A stretch of DNA of 64,000 nucleotides from Candidatus Zixiibacteriota bacterium (GCA_035380245.1 DAOSXA010000003.1:372001-436000), one strand, 5' to 3'. Counted from the first letter of the stretch, positions 8,554-17,278 are shown. Program-made: numbers and translations. The notes: generated by a model not told the origin, from the letters alone.

Positions 8554-9257
8554 TCGCACGCGAAGGCCTGGTACTCATTCTGATTGCTGTGAGCCTTACC
8601 GCTGTGCTGCTCTGGTCGGCGGTTCGATGGGATAACCTTGCCCTGGCCATTTTGGCCGGGATCCTTTCTATCCTGACTGTTTTCACGATCTTCTTCTTTC
8701 GTGATCCGGACCGTTCGTTCGAGCACCGACCGGGCATTCTGGTTTCTCCCGCCGATGGAGAAGTCCTGGCCGTCGAGCATCTGGATTTCCACGATTATAT
8801 CGATGGACCGGCTCTGCAGATATCTATCTTCCTTTCGGTGCTGGATGTGCATATCAACCGGGTGCCGACCGACGGTATCATCGACTGTGTCGACTATTTC
8901 CCCGGTCAGTTCAATATGGCTTTTCGCGATAAGGCTTCGACATTAAACGAGCGGACCGAAATCGGTATGATTTCACCGGATGGTCACCGGGTCTTTTTCA
9001 AACAGATCGCCGGAATTTTAGCTCGTCGCATTGTCTGCAAACTGAAGCCGGGCGACAGCGTCACGGCCGGAGAACGGTTCGGGATGATTCGTTTCGGTTC
9101 GCGAACCGAGTTGTTCGTTCCGGCGGCCAGTGACATTCAGGTAAAACCGGGTGACCATGTTACCGGATCAAAAACGATAATCGGCTATCTGCCGCAGGAG
9201 GCCGATGCCGACTGGACGGCCGATTCGACCAGGGGAGAAAGCCGTGTCGATCAATAG
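8550..9257 (+). CDS. psd: Phosphatidylserine decarboxylase proenzyme (short type)
   Basis: Psd decarboxylates phosphatidylserine to phosphatidylethanolamine at the membrane. The 235-residue protein begins with two hydrophobic helices (about residues 6-50). The catalytic region follows: FFRDPDR, VSPADGEV, FLSVLDVHINRVP and, near the end, RFGSRTELFVP. Cleavage between Gly and Ser (about residues 183-184) would create the pyruvoyl group, as in the short archaeal/Gram-positive-type Psd, which uses GS instead of LGST. It overlaps purB by four bases, and its end overlaps pssA, the enzyme that makes its substrate. Confidence 0.94.
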   Translation: MIAREGLVLILIAVSLTAVLLWSAVRWDNLALAILAGILSILTVFTIFFFRDPDRSFEHRPGILVSPADGEVLAVEHLDFHDYIDGPALQISIFLSVLDVHINRVPTDGIIDCVDYFPGQFNMAFRDKASTLNERTEIGMISPDGHRVFFKQIAGILARRIVCKLKPGDSVTAGERFGMIRFGSRTELFVPAASDIQVKPGDHVTGSKTIIGYLPQEADADWTADSTRGESRVDQ

Positions 9258-10011
9258 AGGCATATTCCCCGGCACTTTTACCATGGGGAATGTGGTCTGC
9301 GGATTTCTGGCCATTCTCTCGGCGTTTGAGGGGAATGTTATCACTGCCTGCTGGCTGATTATCCTGGCGGCATTTCTCGATGTGCTCGACGGGAAGATCG
9401 CTCGGCTGTCGGGTGGTTCTTCCCAGTTCGGGGTTGAACTCGATTCCCTGGCGGATTTCCTTTCGTTCGGAGTAGCCCCGGCCGTGGTTGTGTATGCGGT
9501 TCACGTCAATCAGCTCGGCAAATGGGGTTGGTTGATTTCAGCCGTATATATCATGGCGGCATCTTATCGGCTGGCCCGGTTCAATCTGCTCGCGGCTACG
9601 GATGAGAAGAAAGATTTCGTGGGTCTGCCGGTGCCGATGGCGGCCGTACCGCTGGTGGCCTATATTATTTTCTCCCATGAAATCTGGGGAGACGTGCGCT
9701 ATGGTCAGTTGTTGGTGTCAATGATCGTGTTGTTGTCGGTTCTGATGGTTTCACAGGTTACCTATGACGCTATGCCGGATAACTTCCATACGCCGACGAA
9801 CCGAGTGAAATTGATTGTTGCGATTGTCGCGGGGGCAGCTATTCTGTTCCGTCCAAGACTCTTGTTGTTTCCGTTTTGTGCCGCCTATATATTGTGGGGA
9901 ATGGCTCGCGATTTCTATCGACTGTTCTATCGAAGAGTCAGCGGAAACGCGGACCAGCGCAACGTAAGACGAAAGAAAGGCAGGAATAAGCCAAATGGCT
10001 CAGAAGAGTAA
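9244..10011 (+). CDS. pssA: CDP-diacylglycerol-serine O-phosphatidyltransferase
   Basis: PssA makes phosphatidylserine from CDP-diacylglycerol and serine; Psd next to it then makes phosphatidylethanolamine. The GTG at 9244 is chosen because GGGGAGA (9233-9239) precedes it and the family N-terminus (NRGIFPGTFTMGNVVCGF) follows at once; a start at 9205 would have no such site. The CDP-alcohol phosphotransferase motif D-G-x2-A-R-x8-G-x3-D-x3-D is present (DGKIARLSGGSSQFGVELD, about residues 42-60). There are about seven hydrophobic helices and a basic C-terminal tail. The gene overlaps psd by 14 bases and purS by 17. Confidence 0.95.
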   Translation: MSINRGIFPGTFTMGNVVCGFLAILSAFEGNVITACWLIILAAFLDVLDGKIARLSGGSSQFGVELDSLADFLSFGVAPAVVVYAVHVNQLGKWGWLISAVYIMAASYRLARFNLLAATDEKKDFVGLPVPMAAVPLVAYIIFSHEIWGDVRYGQLLVSMIVLLSVLMVSQVTYDAMPDNFHTPTNRVKLIVAIVAGAAILFRPRLLLFPFCAAYILWGMARDFYRLFYRRVSGNADQRNVRRKKGRNKPNGSEE

Positions 10012-10246
10012 GGCGACCGTCTATGTGCGATTAAAGGACGGCGTTCTCGATCCTCAGGGAGAAACTATTCGCAAGGCGCTGCACCAGATGGGCTACAACG
10101 AGTTCACTTCGGTGCGGTCCGGACGCTTTTTCGAACTCGAAGTCGAGTCGGACGGCGGCGATCTGGATGCCAGGATCGATGAAGTCTGCCGTAAGCTGCT
10201 GACCAACCCGGTGATCGAGTCCTATCAGGTGGAGAAAGCCTCATGA
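9995..10246 (+). CDS. purS: Phosphoribosylformylglycinamidine synthase subunit PurS
   Basis: An 83-residue ferredoxin-fold protein with the PurS pattern: KATVYVRLKDGVLDPQGETI near the start, then LHQMGYNEFTSVRSGRFFELEV and CRKLLTNPVIESYQVE at the end. PurS bridges PurL and PurQ in the three-part FGAM synthase. It lies directly before purQ, overlapping it by four bases. The large subunit purL is not in the window. Confidence 0.95.
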   Translation: MAQKSKATVYVRLKDGVLDPQGETIRKALHQMGYNEFTSVRSGRFFELEVESDGGDLDARIDEVCRKLLTNPVIESYQVEKAS

Positions 10247-10956
10247 AGTTCGGGGTGGTAACATTTCCCGGATCCAATTGTGACTATGATGCTTACGCGG
10301 CAGTAAAGCACATCCTCAAGGAAGAGGTGGAGTTCCTTTGGCATAAATCCGAGGATCTGTGCGGCAGCGATGTAGTGATTCTTCCGGGTGGTTTCTCTTA
10401 CGGTGATTACCTGCGCTCCGGCGCCATTGCCCGTTTTTCGCCTATTATGGACCAGGTTATTAAGTTCGCTCATACCGGAGGACAGGTAATCGGTATCTGT
10501 AACGGTTTCCAGGTGTTGACCGAAAGCGGTCTCCTGCCCGGAGCCCTGATGCGCAATCGTCATCTTCGTTTTTCCTGTAAATATGTCTATCTGCGGGTTG
10601 AAAATAACGATACGGTCTATACCAACCAATGTCGTCAGGGTGAAATCCTTAAAATCCCGATTGCTCACGGCGACGGCAATTTCTATTTCTACGACGAAGA
10701 AATCAAGAAACTCGAAGATTCCGGCCGCGTACTGTTTAGGTATACGACGCCTGACGGGAAGGTGACAGATGGAGCCAATCCCAACGGTTCTATTAACAAT
10801 ATTGCCGGAATCATCAACGCTGAAGGTAACGTTCTAGGTATGATGCCCCATCCGGAGAGAGCGGTTGAAACGATTCTGGGATCAGCCGACGGCCTTAAGC
10901 TGTTTGAATCGTTGCGGGCGGCTTATAATAAATTGGCAGGAGCAAGCGCTTCATGA
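10243..10956 (+). CDS. purQ: Phosphoribosylformylglycinamidine synthase subunit PurQ (glutaminase)
   Basis: PurQ supplies ammonia from glutamine to PurL in the fourth step of purine synthesis. The 237-residue class I amidotransferase has the typical N-terminus KFGVVTFPGSNCDYDA and LPGGFSYGDYLRSGAIA. The nucleophile Cys is in IGICNGFQVL (about residue 86). The His-Glu pair is in MMPHPERAVE near the C-terminus. It is coupled to purS upstream and to the small membrane protein downstream by ATGA overlaps. Confidence 0.96.
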   Translation: MKFGVVTFPGSNCDYDAYAAVKHILKEEVEFLWHKSEDLCGSDVVILPGGFSYGDYLRSGAIARFSPIMDQVIKFAHTGGQVIGICNGFQVLTESGLLPGALMRNRHLRFSCKYVYLRVENNDTVYTNQCRQGEILKIPIAHGDGNFYFYDEEIKKLEDSGRVLFRYTTPDGKVTDGANPNGSINNIAGIINAEGNVLGMMPHPERAVETILGSADGLKLFESLRAAYNKLAGASAS

Positions 10957-11219
10957 AGGCTCGCGAAGTAACCTTTATCGTTACGGCTCTCATTCTGGGA
11001 GCGGTGGTTGGCGGTTTAATTGGCGACATCATCGGCACTTTCCTGCCGCCGGGAGCGCCGAAAACGGTGTTTACCAAGTCGATCGAGATCGGCTTCGACA
11101 CCATTAAGGTTGATTTCTATGCCATATCGTTTATTTTCGGTCTGACGTTGAAAATCAACTTCATGTCGGTACTGGTCGTACTACTGGTAATAATATATTT
11201 CCGGTGGTGGTACCTGTAA
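10953..11219 (+). CDS. Small two-helix membrane protein, DUF4321-like
   Basis: An 88-residue protein with two hydrophobic segments: a Gly-rich helix (about residues 9-34, with LGAVVGGLIGDIIG) and a C-terminal helix (about residues 64-87) ending FRWWYL. The region between is short. The Gly-rich first helix and the FGLTLKINFMS segment resemble the DUF4321 family of small membrane proteins; this assignment rests on recall of the pattern. No function is known. It overlaps purQ by four bases and precedes tatA by 27. Confidence 0.7.
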   Translation: MKAREVTFIVTALILGAVVGGLIGDIIGTFLPPGAPKTVFTKSIEIGFDTIKVDFYAISFIFGLTLKINFMSVLVVLLVIIYFRWWYL

Positions 11220-11246
11220 GTTAATCTGTTTCGGACGAGGTGCTTA

Positions 11247-11486
11247 ATGCCTTTTGGAATCGGTCCATGGGAACTACTGATAATCCTGGTAATCGCATTG
11301 CTTCTATTTGGAGCAAAGCGACTGCCTGAGATAGCTAAAGGTCTCGGCAAAGGGATTAAGGAATTCAAAGGAGCCATGAAAGAGACTACCGAGCAGCTCA
11401 AGAGCGGAATGGAGGATACGGATACGAAACCACCGACGCCGCCCGGATCCGACTCAAACCAGAAAAGCAACGATAAGCAGGATTAG
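11247..11486 (+). CDS. tatA: Sec-independent protein translocase subunit TatA/E
   Basis: A 79-residue TatA-type protein. It has a short N-terminus (MPFGIGPWE), one transmembrane helix (LLIILVIALLLFGAKRLPE, with the conserved FG-x-KLP-type hinge), an amphipathic helix (IAKGLGKGIKEFKGAMKE) and a charged, Pro-rich tail. TatA forms the pore-like part of the twin-arginine export system for folded proteins. No tatC is visible here. GAGG at 11235-11238 serves as ribosome binding site. Confidence 0.93.
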   Translation: MPFGIGPWELLIILVIALLLFGAKRLPEIAKGLGKGIKEFKGAMKETTEQLKSGMEDTDTKPPTPPGSDSNQKSNDKQD

Positions 11487-11502
11487 ATCCCCTGTTGTCC
11501 TT

Positions 11503-11973
11503 ATGAGTTATACTTTCTCACAACAAGATGCTGATAAGATCGCCGGTATGCTTCATACCAGGCTGGTGACCAAAGAAGCTGATCATTATCGTCTGGAGTT
11601 GGTTAACGATGATGAACGGCGGCGCTTGTTGTTGCAGATTTATCCCGAAGTGGCGCTTGGCAAGGGACACGGCGTCTTGATAGTAGTTTACACCGGAAAT
11701 TCCCACCTGCAACTGCATAACTGTACCGGTTATGTAGTTTCGGATGAGTTGGGTGAGGTAACGTTTGTGTCGGAAACTTCGGTCAGTCTCTCCGGTCTGG
11801 TTGTGGAGCGTGGTGCTTCCTGTTCTCTTTACGCGGCCCTGGAGCGCGATTTAATCTCGTCTGACTTCACCCAGTTGGGAGTTGAGGTTATGTTGTCGGG
11901 AGTGGCGCTTTCACTCGCGGAGGATATTCTGTCGCAGTCGGACGAAACCGAGGAACCATCTGAAGAAGATTAG
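11503..11973 (+). CDS. Conserved-looking cytoplasmic protein of unknown function
   Basis: I do not recognise this 156-residue protein. It has no signal peptide or membrane helix. Alternating beta-type segments (YRLELVN, RLLLQIYPEVALG, GVLIVVYTGNSHLQLHNC, GEVTFVSET) suggest a beta-rich core, followed by a helical C-terminus (ALSLAEDILSQ) and an acidic tail ending EEPSEED. It is the last gene of the plus-strand run, 17 bases after tatA, and is followed by a strong terminator, so it is probably co-transcribed with tatA. Confidence 0.75.
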   Translation: MSYTFSQQDADKIAGMLHTRLVTKEADHYRLELVNDDERRRLLLQIYPEVALGKGHGVLIVVYTGNSHLQLHNCTGYVVSDELGEVTFVSETSVSLSGLVVERGASCSLYAALERDLISSDFTQLGVEVMLSGVALSLAEDILSQSDETEEPSEED

Positions 11974-11995
11974 TCGATCCTCAACTTTATAAATT

Positions 11996-12027
11996 AAAAA
12001 GCCGCTGCCTTGGGCAGCGGCTTTTTT
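11996..12027. terminator. Bidirectional rho-independent terminator
   Basis: A perfect 9-bp GC-rich stem (12001-12009 and 12013-12021, loop TTG) is flanked by AAAAA before and TTTTTT after. It can therefore stop the plus-strand run ending at 11973 and the minus-strand kinase operon ending at 12042. Confidence 0.93.
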
Positions 12028-12041
12028 CATCAAATCGGAAG

Positions 12042-14672
12042 CTAGTGTTTGGTTGAGAAAGCGCTGACGAAATCCTTCAAATCGGCGGTGATTTCGGAAG
12101 CCTTCTGATAGCGTTCTCTCGGATCTTTCTTGAGTGCCCGCCCGATAATATGGTCGAACAGCAAAGGAATTTGCGGGTTAACATCCGATGGCTTCTCCGG
12201 GTTATGATTCAACACGGAGTAGATCAGAGATGTTATATTCTCACCTCGGAACGGACGTTTGCCGAGTAGTAACTCGTACATGACCACACCGAGGGAGAAC
12301 AGGTCGGCCCGGCGGTCGATGGCTTTACCCTGGAGTTGCTCCGGGGAAATATAGTTCGGGGTGCCCATCGCGATACCGGTCTTGGTCATTGACGTGGAAT
12401 CGACACGGGCGATACCGTAGTCCATGACCTTCACGCGATAATCTCCCAGGACCATGATGTTGGCCGGCTTGATGTCGCGGTGTACGATTCCTTGCTCATG
12501 GGCATATTCGAGGGCGGAACAAATCTGCGTTATGATCTGGGCAATGATCCGATAGTTGAACTGCACCTTCTTTTTGATCATATCCTCAAGGGTTTGTCCT
12601 TCGAGGTATTCCATCGCGATATATTGCAGGTGCCCCTCACTGCCGACGTCGTAGATCGTCACAATGTTAGGATGGGACAACTTCCCGGCGGCCTGAGCCT
12701 CGCGGTGGAGGCGCTCCTTGAGTTCCTCCATTTCCTCGGGATCATTCACGAAATCCAGCCGGATGGTTTTCAATGCTACCGGCCGGTTGATGGCCGGATC
12801 GACACCGCGATAAACCAGACCCATAGCACCCTTGCCCAGAACATCGATGACCTGATAGCGGCCCAGGTTCCTGATTTCACCTGATTGGTTGAGCTTGCCG
12901 GAATCGAACGTCTGCGTTAAAGGTCCCGAGTCATTCAAGGTGAGTTCTTGTACCGGGGCTTCAGTGCTTGATGCGATCGGTGCCGAGTCATCGTCATCGA
13001 GCGAAATTATGTCGGGAGTTATACCCGGTTCCGGACCGGAGCCAAACGGACCGGAATCGTTGGGCGAAATGATATTCGGTGATACACTACCGCCCATCTG
13101 ATGAATAGGAGCTTCTCTGATTGCATCTCTCGGCGCCGCGGTAGTGTCGGACGGCTCCGACAGATCCATGTCGATATCAATGGCCTGGTGGTCGAATCCG
13201 TTGCTCCCGGTACCGACCGGCGCCGCCGATGTCGAATCAACTGAGGGTTTCTCACGGAGAGGTGATGAACCCAAATCTGATTGGGACATGGCGCTGGTTT
13301 TGATATTTTCGGGATCGGAGGCACTCGATGCTATCTCGCGTACCGGGGCGGCTTTTAATTCATCGAGATCGGTTTCATCGACTTTGATCTTCGGCCGCTT
13401 ATTCGGTTTCTGAGGCCGTTGCCGTTCAGCTTTCTCTGTGTCGCGCTGCACCAGGATCGCATCGAGGAAAGGAGCCGCGATTGTGAACATGACCAGTTCG
13501 AGCAGAACATAGACGGTCTGAGGCAAAGTCTTATAGACTGAGACCATGAAGTAGTTGACATTGACCAGGACAACTATGCCCAGAAGCAGGATAAGGAACC
13601 GATAGAGCTTATTGACCTGCGGTAAAATAAAGGCGCAAAGAGCACCGATGGCGAACAGAATGGCCATATCTGTGGCCGAACCGCTTTCCTTCACGGTCAA
13701 CATATCGTCATTGATGATATTTTCGGCAACCGAGGCCTTAATCAGATATTCCGGAGTATCCGCCTGCATTGAGGTCTTGAATGTTTCCGTTTCGCCGAAA
13801 TCGTCCAGGGCGATGACAACCAGTTTGCCCTTGAGCAGGTCGAAACGGAATCCGTCTTCAAGTACCGTCGCCGCCGAGTAATGCAGCAATTTGTTCAGGG
13901 GGCAGAGACGGATGTAGTAATCCCCATCGCGACTGATCGGTATGGTTCGCTTATCTCCGAGTCGAATTTCTTGGCCTTCAACGATCTGTATTTCTGAAGG
14001 TGACACCCCCAGGAACAGTGCCGCGGACGCCAGGGCTGTTGACGGATAATAATATCCTTCGTAGTTCATGACCAGGGGTTGATATCTCAGAACGCGGTCG
14101 TCATCGGGCATGTTATAATCGAAGCCGAGCCAGGGCTCCGCCCGAAGAATTTTCTCCGCCGGCATGAATATTTTCCGAACTTGCAGGCTGGCATCCTCGG
14201 ACATGAGTCCGAGCGGATTGTCAACAGCGATGGAATAGTTGAAGAGATGGTCGGGATTGTCGGTTCTTCCCGAGCGATAGGTAGAGAGTGCGATATCGTA
14301 TGGAATCACCACCTGGCTCATCCAGCTCATTTGCTCGGCCAGTATTTTTGTATAACCGGCTGAGTCCTGACTGACATCTTCCTGGAAGTCGATATCGACC
14401 AGCATGGACTTCGGTTCCGCTGATGCCACGGCGGCCATCAGATCGGCGATCAAATCCCGATTCCAGGGCCAGTCTCCGTAAGTATTCTGAGCTTTCCGGT
14501 CGATGGTCACGAGCACAACGTTGGGACGATTGCCGTCCGGAGCCGTGAGGCGATTGACCATGTCGTTGACATCCTGCTGCAAACCGGCCAGGGGACCGAA
14601 GGCGTTGGCGTAAAGGATAACGACCAGTACCGATATCAGCAGAAACAGAACGTATGATGAATACTTGCTCAT
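12042..14672 (-). CDS. Membrane Ser/Thr protein kinase with N-terminal CHASE2-type sensor
   Basis: An 876-residue receptor kinase with the sensor in front. It has one transmembrane helix (about 6-24), a large extracytoplasmic domain (about 30-320) resembling CHASE2, with VVLVTIDRKAQNTYGDWPWNRDL at its start, and three helices (about 335-410). A long Ser/Asp/Pro-rich linker follows (about 415-600). The C-terminal kinase domain has a Gly loop GKGAMG (about 611-616), the ATP Lys in VALKTI (about 634), HRDIKPANI (about 730) and DYGIAR (about 750) where DFG is usual, then GTPNYISPEQ. It probably phosphorylates cytoplasmic targets in response to a periplasmic signal. The FHA protein upstream in the same operon is a likely phosphothreonine reader. 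GAGG lies just before the ATG. Confidence 0.92.
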   Translation of the reverse strand: MSKYSSYVLFLLISVLVVILYANAFGPLAGLQQDVNDMVNRLTAPDGNRPNVVLVTIDRKAQNTYGDWPWNRDLIADLMAAVASAEPKSMLVDIDFQEDVSQDSAGYTKILAEQMSWMSQVVIPYDIALSTYRSGRTDNPDHLFNYSIAVDNPLGLMSEDASLQVRKIFMPAEKILRAEPWLGFDYNMPDDDRVLRYQPLVMNYEGYYYPSTALASAALFLGVSPSEIQIVEGQEIRLGDKRTIPISRDGDYYIRLCPLNKLLHYSAATVLEDGFRFDLLKGKLVVIALDDFGETETFKTSMQADTPEYLIKASVAENIINDDMLTVKESGSATDMAILFAIGALCAFILPQVNKLYRFLILLLGIVVLVNVNYFMVSVYKTLPQTVYVLLELVMFTIAAPFLDAILVQRDTEKAERQRPQKPNKRPKIKVDETDLDELKAAPVREIASSASDPENIKTSAMSQSDLGSSPLREKPSVDSTSAAPVGTGSNGFDHQAIDIDMDLSEPSDTTAAPRDAIREAPIHQMGGSVSPNIISPNDSGPFGSGPEPGITPDIISLDDDDSAPIASSTEAPVQELTLNDSGPLTQTFDSGKLNQSGEIRNLGRYQVIDVLGKGAMGLVYRGVDPAINRPVALKTIRLDFVNDPEEMEELKERLHREAQAAGKLSHPNIVTIYDVGSEGHLQYIAMEYLEGQTLEDMIKKKVQFNYRIIAQIITQICSALEYAHEQGIVHRDIKPANIMVLGDYRVKVMDYGIARVDSTSMTKTGIAMGTPNYISPEQLQGKAIDRRADLFSLGVVMYELLLGKRPFRGENITSLIYSVLNHNPEKPSDVNPQIPLLFDHIIGRALKKDPRERYQKASEITADLKDFVSAFSTKH

Positions 14673-14684
14673 GTGATCCTCTGT

Positions 14685-15413
14685 TTACACTCCCGCTGCA
14701 AGACGGCTGACCAGAATCTCAGGCAAGGTCACTGCCGTCATCTTCTTCTGAGTAGTCTCAATGTCATACTCGACGCGCTGGTAGACAATCTCCTGCTCGT
14801 CATCATCATAAATCACATAACAGGCTCGGGGATCGTGATCCCGCGGCTGTCCGACCGAACCGACATTAATCAGGTAATGAGTATCCTCGGCCGGATTAAG
14901 GGTATGGGCGGCTCGTGTTCTGATCGGGCCATCCCCGGTTCGACTGTTAATCACCGGAACATGTGAATGTCCGTGAAAACCAAGTCGTGATTTGAGATGC
15001 TTTATCGCCAGGGCTGCTTCCGTTTCTGAGAATACGTAATGCCACCGTTCCGGTTCGAACGGAGAGGCATGTACGATATAGAAACCGTCAAGCAACCGAT
15101 CCAATTCAAAATCTGCCATAGTAGCGAAATCAGTTTCCGAAAGCATGGTCTGGGTCCACTCGATAGCCTGGCGGGCGGCTTCGTTATAATGTGACGTACT
15201 TTGTAATCCCAGGGCAGTGTATTCGTGATTGCCCATGAGGATTACGTCACAGTTAGACGACACCAATTTTAAGCAGGCTCCCGGGTCGGCGCCGTAACCG
15301 ATGACATCACCCAGACAGTGGATATTATCTACCCGCTGAATCTCGATGTCGCGGAGAACTGCGGTGAGGGCTTCGAGGTTGCCGTGAATATCCGAGATCA
15401 GGGCTGTTTTCAC
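14685..15413 (-). CDS. Calcineurin-like metallophosphoesterase (YfcE/MJ0936-like)
   Basis: This 242-residue protein carries the metal-binding blocks of the metallophosphoesterase superfamily in order: SDIHGNLEAL at the start, GDVIGYGADP, GNHE and, near residue 150, HGHSHVPV. The closing INVGSVGQPRD also fits YfcE-like phosphodiesterases. The substrate may be a phosphodiester or a phosphoprotein. It lies 12 bases before the kinase gene and overlaps the FHA gene by four bases, so it may work in the same signalling circuit, though a phosphoprotein phosphatase role is only inference. Confidence 0.9.
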   Translation of the reverse strand: MKTALISDIHGNLEALTAVLRDIEIQRVDNIHCLGDVIGYGADPGACLKLVSSNCDVILMGNHEYTALGLQSTSHYNEAARQAIEWTQTMLSETDFATMADFELDRLLDGFYIVHASPFEPERWHYVFSETEAALAIKHLKSRLGFHGHSHVPVINSRTGDGPIRTRAAHTLNPAEDTHYLINVGSVGQPRDHDPRACYVIYDDDEQEIVYQRVEYDIETTQKKMTAVTLPEILVSRLAAGV

Positions 15414-16105
15414 TGGTTCCCCTCGACGAACTTGAAGATGGTTTTACCGACTTCAACGATATCACCGTTCTTCAGAAGATGGTTGGTGATGACTTCGCCG
15501 TTAACTTTTGTTTTGCCGGCTTTACCGAGGTTGGTCAGGGTGTAGTAGTTGTCTTCCTTGACGATTTTAGCCTGGATGCCGCTGATCCAGAATCCCTTGG
15601 CCTTCACATGCACGAATTTAGCCTTGCCGATCGTCACCACGTCGCGATCGATTCGGAACTCGGAGAACTCCGTATTTTCTACCCCCAGCAATACCGATCC
15701 ACCGTACTTCTCAACGATCTTGCGATCGATCTGATCCTGCTGGAGCAATTCCCGCTGACGCTTGGTATTCAGCACCATGGTACCGTCGAAAGAGGCATCG
15801 CTATCGGGCTCGCGCTGGACATCGGCGTTGTATAGCAGCGAGTATTTTCCGATCGTGATGATGTCCTTTTCTCGGAGGACTTCCTCGGAGATTTTACGGT
15901 TGTTTACGAACGTGCCGTTAAGCGACTCGTTATCAATAATGACGGCAGCGTTGGCGTTGAATTCGATCAGAGCGTGTTTGCGCGAGACTCCGCGGTTTTC
16001 GAGCACGATATCATTGTCGTTGGTACGACCGATCGATATACGTCTTTTCTCCGTGACGATCCGCTCGATAACCTTGTCTTCGTACTTGACGATTATTTCT
16101 GGCAT
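15410..16105 (-). CDS. Protein with two FHA (phosphothreonine-binding) domains
   Basis: A 231-residue soluble protein. The first FHA domain (about residues 20-85) is clear: SIGRTNDNDIVL, then RGVSRKHALIEF and NESLNGTFVNNRKI, the conserved GR, SR.H and N-G blocks. The second (about 145-225) is weaker: VTIGKAKFVHV, SGIQAKIV, TNLGKAGKTKVNGEVI. A short linker with KRQRELLQQDQI joins them. FHA domains bind phosphothreonine, and the gene begins the operon with a metallophosphoesterase and a Ser/Thr kinase, so it is a plausible kinase substrate or adaptor. Confidence 0.92.
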   Translation of the reverse strand: MPEIIVKYEDKVIERIVTEKRRISIGRTNDNDIVLENRGVSRKHALIEFNANAAVIIDNESLNGTFVNNRKISEEVLREKDIITIGKYSLLYNADVQREPDSDASFDGTMVLNTKRQRELLQQDQIDRKIVEKYGGSVLLGVENTEFSEFRIDRDVVTIGKAKFVHVKAKGFWISGIQAKIVKEDNYYTLTNLGKAGKTKVNGEVITNHLLKNGDIVEVGKTIFKFVEGNQ

Positions 16106-16192
16106 TGGTCAACCCTTTCGTGCTGACGGAAGACCTATATGTTTACGATTTCCGCAGGGCCCGGCATCAACTACTTGCGACACAAGCCCTTG

Positions 16193-16220
16193 TTGACATA
16201 CTATGGCATGCTTATATTGT
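16193..16220 (+). promoter_or_regulatory. Promoter of dus, giving a probably leaderless message
   Basis: The -35 box is TTGACA (16193-16198). The -10 is TATTGT (16215-16220, spacer 16) or the overlapping TATATT (16213-16218, spacer 14). Transcription would start at about 16225, exactly at the ATG of dus, and no Shine-Dalgarno is visible. Confidence 0.6.
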
Positions 16221-16224
16221 CGGC

Positions 16225-17217
16225 ATGCAGATAGGAAATCTAAACCTGAAAGGCCGGGTTATCTCGGCGCCGCTTGCGGGGGTATCGAACCGGCCTTTTC
16301 GACTCATGGCGCTGGCCCATCGGGCTGCCCTTGTATACACGGAAATGATTTCAGCCGAAGGACTTATAAGGTATCAAAAGCGTACCGAGGAGATGGTTCG
16401 GTTCGGCGATGACGAGCGTCCTATCGGGGTGCAGCTTTTTGGAGCCAACCCTGATTCGATGCAGCAGGCGGCTCGAATAACAGCCGAAAAGTATCAACCT
16501 GATCTGATCGATATCAACTTCGGCTGCCCGGTAAAAAAAGTTGTCAATAAAAACGGGGGAGCGGCGGTGCTCAAGGACCTGATATTGACGGCTGAGATTA
16601 TCCGGGCCGTGGTCGAGGGAGCCGAGAAAATCCCGGTTACTATAAAAATCCGGACCGGTTGGGATGAAGCTAATTCGGTCTATCTGGAAGCCGGACGTTT
16701 GGCGGAAGCGGCCGGGGCCAAAGCCGTGACACTCCATGCCCGGAGTCGGTCACGAGGTTTCGCGGGAGCGGCGGATTGGTCGGCTATCGCTCGCCTGAAA
16801 GAGGCGGTGGGCATTACTGTGATCGGTAACGGAGATGTGGTAACACCGCAAGATGCTCGTCGGATGCTCGATGAAACCGGCTGTGATCTGGTTATGGTGG
16901 GGCGGGCGGCGATGGGTAATCCCTACTTGTACGAGGCGATGCATCATTATGTAGAAACGGGCGAACTGCAGCCCGAACCCGGTCTTGAGGAACGGATCGA
17001 TATGGCCTGTCGTCATGCCGAACTGCTGGCCGATGAATACGGTCAGGAGCGCGGTGCGATAAAAATGCGGAAATATCTGGGTTGGTATGTAAAGGGTTTC
17101 CCCGGAGCTTCCAGTCTTCGGCCGTTGCTTTTTCAGGTGGAATCGACGGCTGATATCGTGAGAATTTTCAAAGAATACCTGAGTGGACCGCTTTCCCGTC
17201 GCGCTGTTGACGATTAA
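16225..17217 (+). CDS. dus: tRNA-dihydrouridine synthase
   Basis: A flavin enzyme that reduces uridines in the tRNA D-loop. From the ATG at 16225 it is 330 residues, normal for DusB-type enzymes. Motifs in order: APLAGVSNRPFR, YTEMISAEGL, GVQLFGANPD, DINFGCPVKKVVNKNGGAAVL with the catalytic Cys, VTIKIRTGWD, LHARSRSRGFAGAADW, VIGNGDVVTPQDA and GRAAMGNPYLY. A longer reading from 16105 adds 40 residues that look unrelated to Dus and overlap the promoter, so it is rejected. The gene is divergent from the FHA-phosphoesterase-kinase operon. Confidence 0.93.
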   Translation: MQIGNLNLKGRVISAPLAGVSNRPFRLMALAHRAALVYTEMISAEGLIRYQKRTEEMVRFGDDERPIGVQLFGANPDSMQQAARITAEKYQPDLIDINFGCPVKKVVNKNGGAAVLKDLILTAEIIRAVVEGAEKIPVTIKIRTGWDEANSVYLEAGRLAEAAGAKAVTLHARSRSRGFAGAADWSAIARLKEAVGITVIGNGDVVTPQDARRMLDETGCDLVMVGRAAMGNPYLYEAMHHYVETGELQPEPGLEERIDMACRHAELLADEYGQERGAIKMRKYLGWYVKGFPGASSLRPLLFQVESTADIVRIFKEYLSGPLSRRAVDD

Positions 17218-17249
17218 CTTCAAAATCCGCAACAACGGTGGCTAAAAGG

Positions 17250-17278
17250 TTGCCGACGAGCAACATGATTGGTATATT
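17250..17278 (+). promoter_or_regulatory. Promoter candidate for etfA
   Basis: TTGCCG (17250-17255) and TATATT (17273-17278) are separated by 17 bases, about 50 bases before the etfA start. It suggests that etfA is transcribed separately from dus. Confidence 0.5.

Noticed and set aside
16105..16224. Forty extra N-terminal codons of dus
   Set aside because: They overlap the promoter and have no similarity to Dus enzymes; the ATG at 16225 gives the normal N-terminus.
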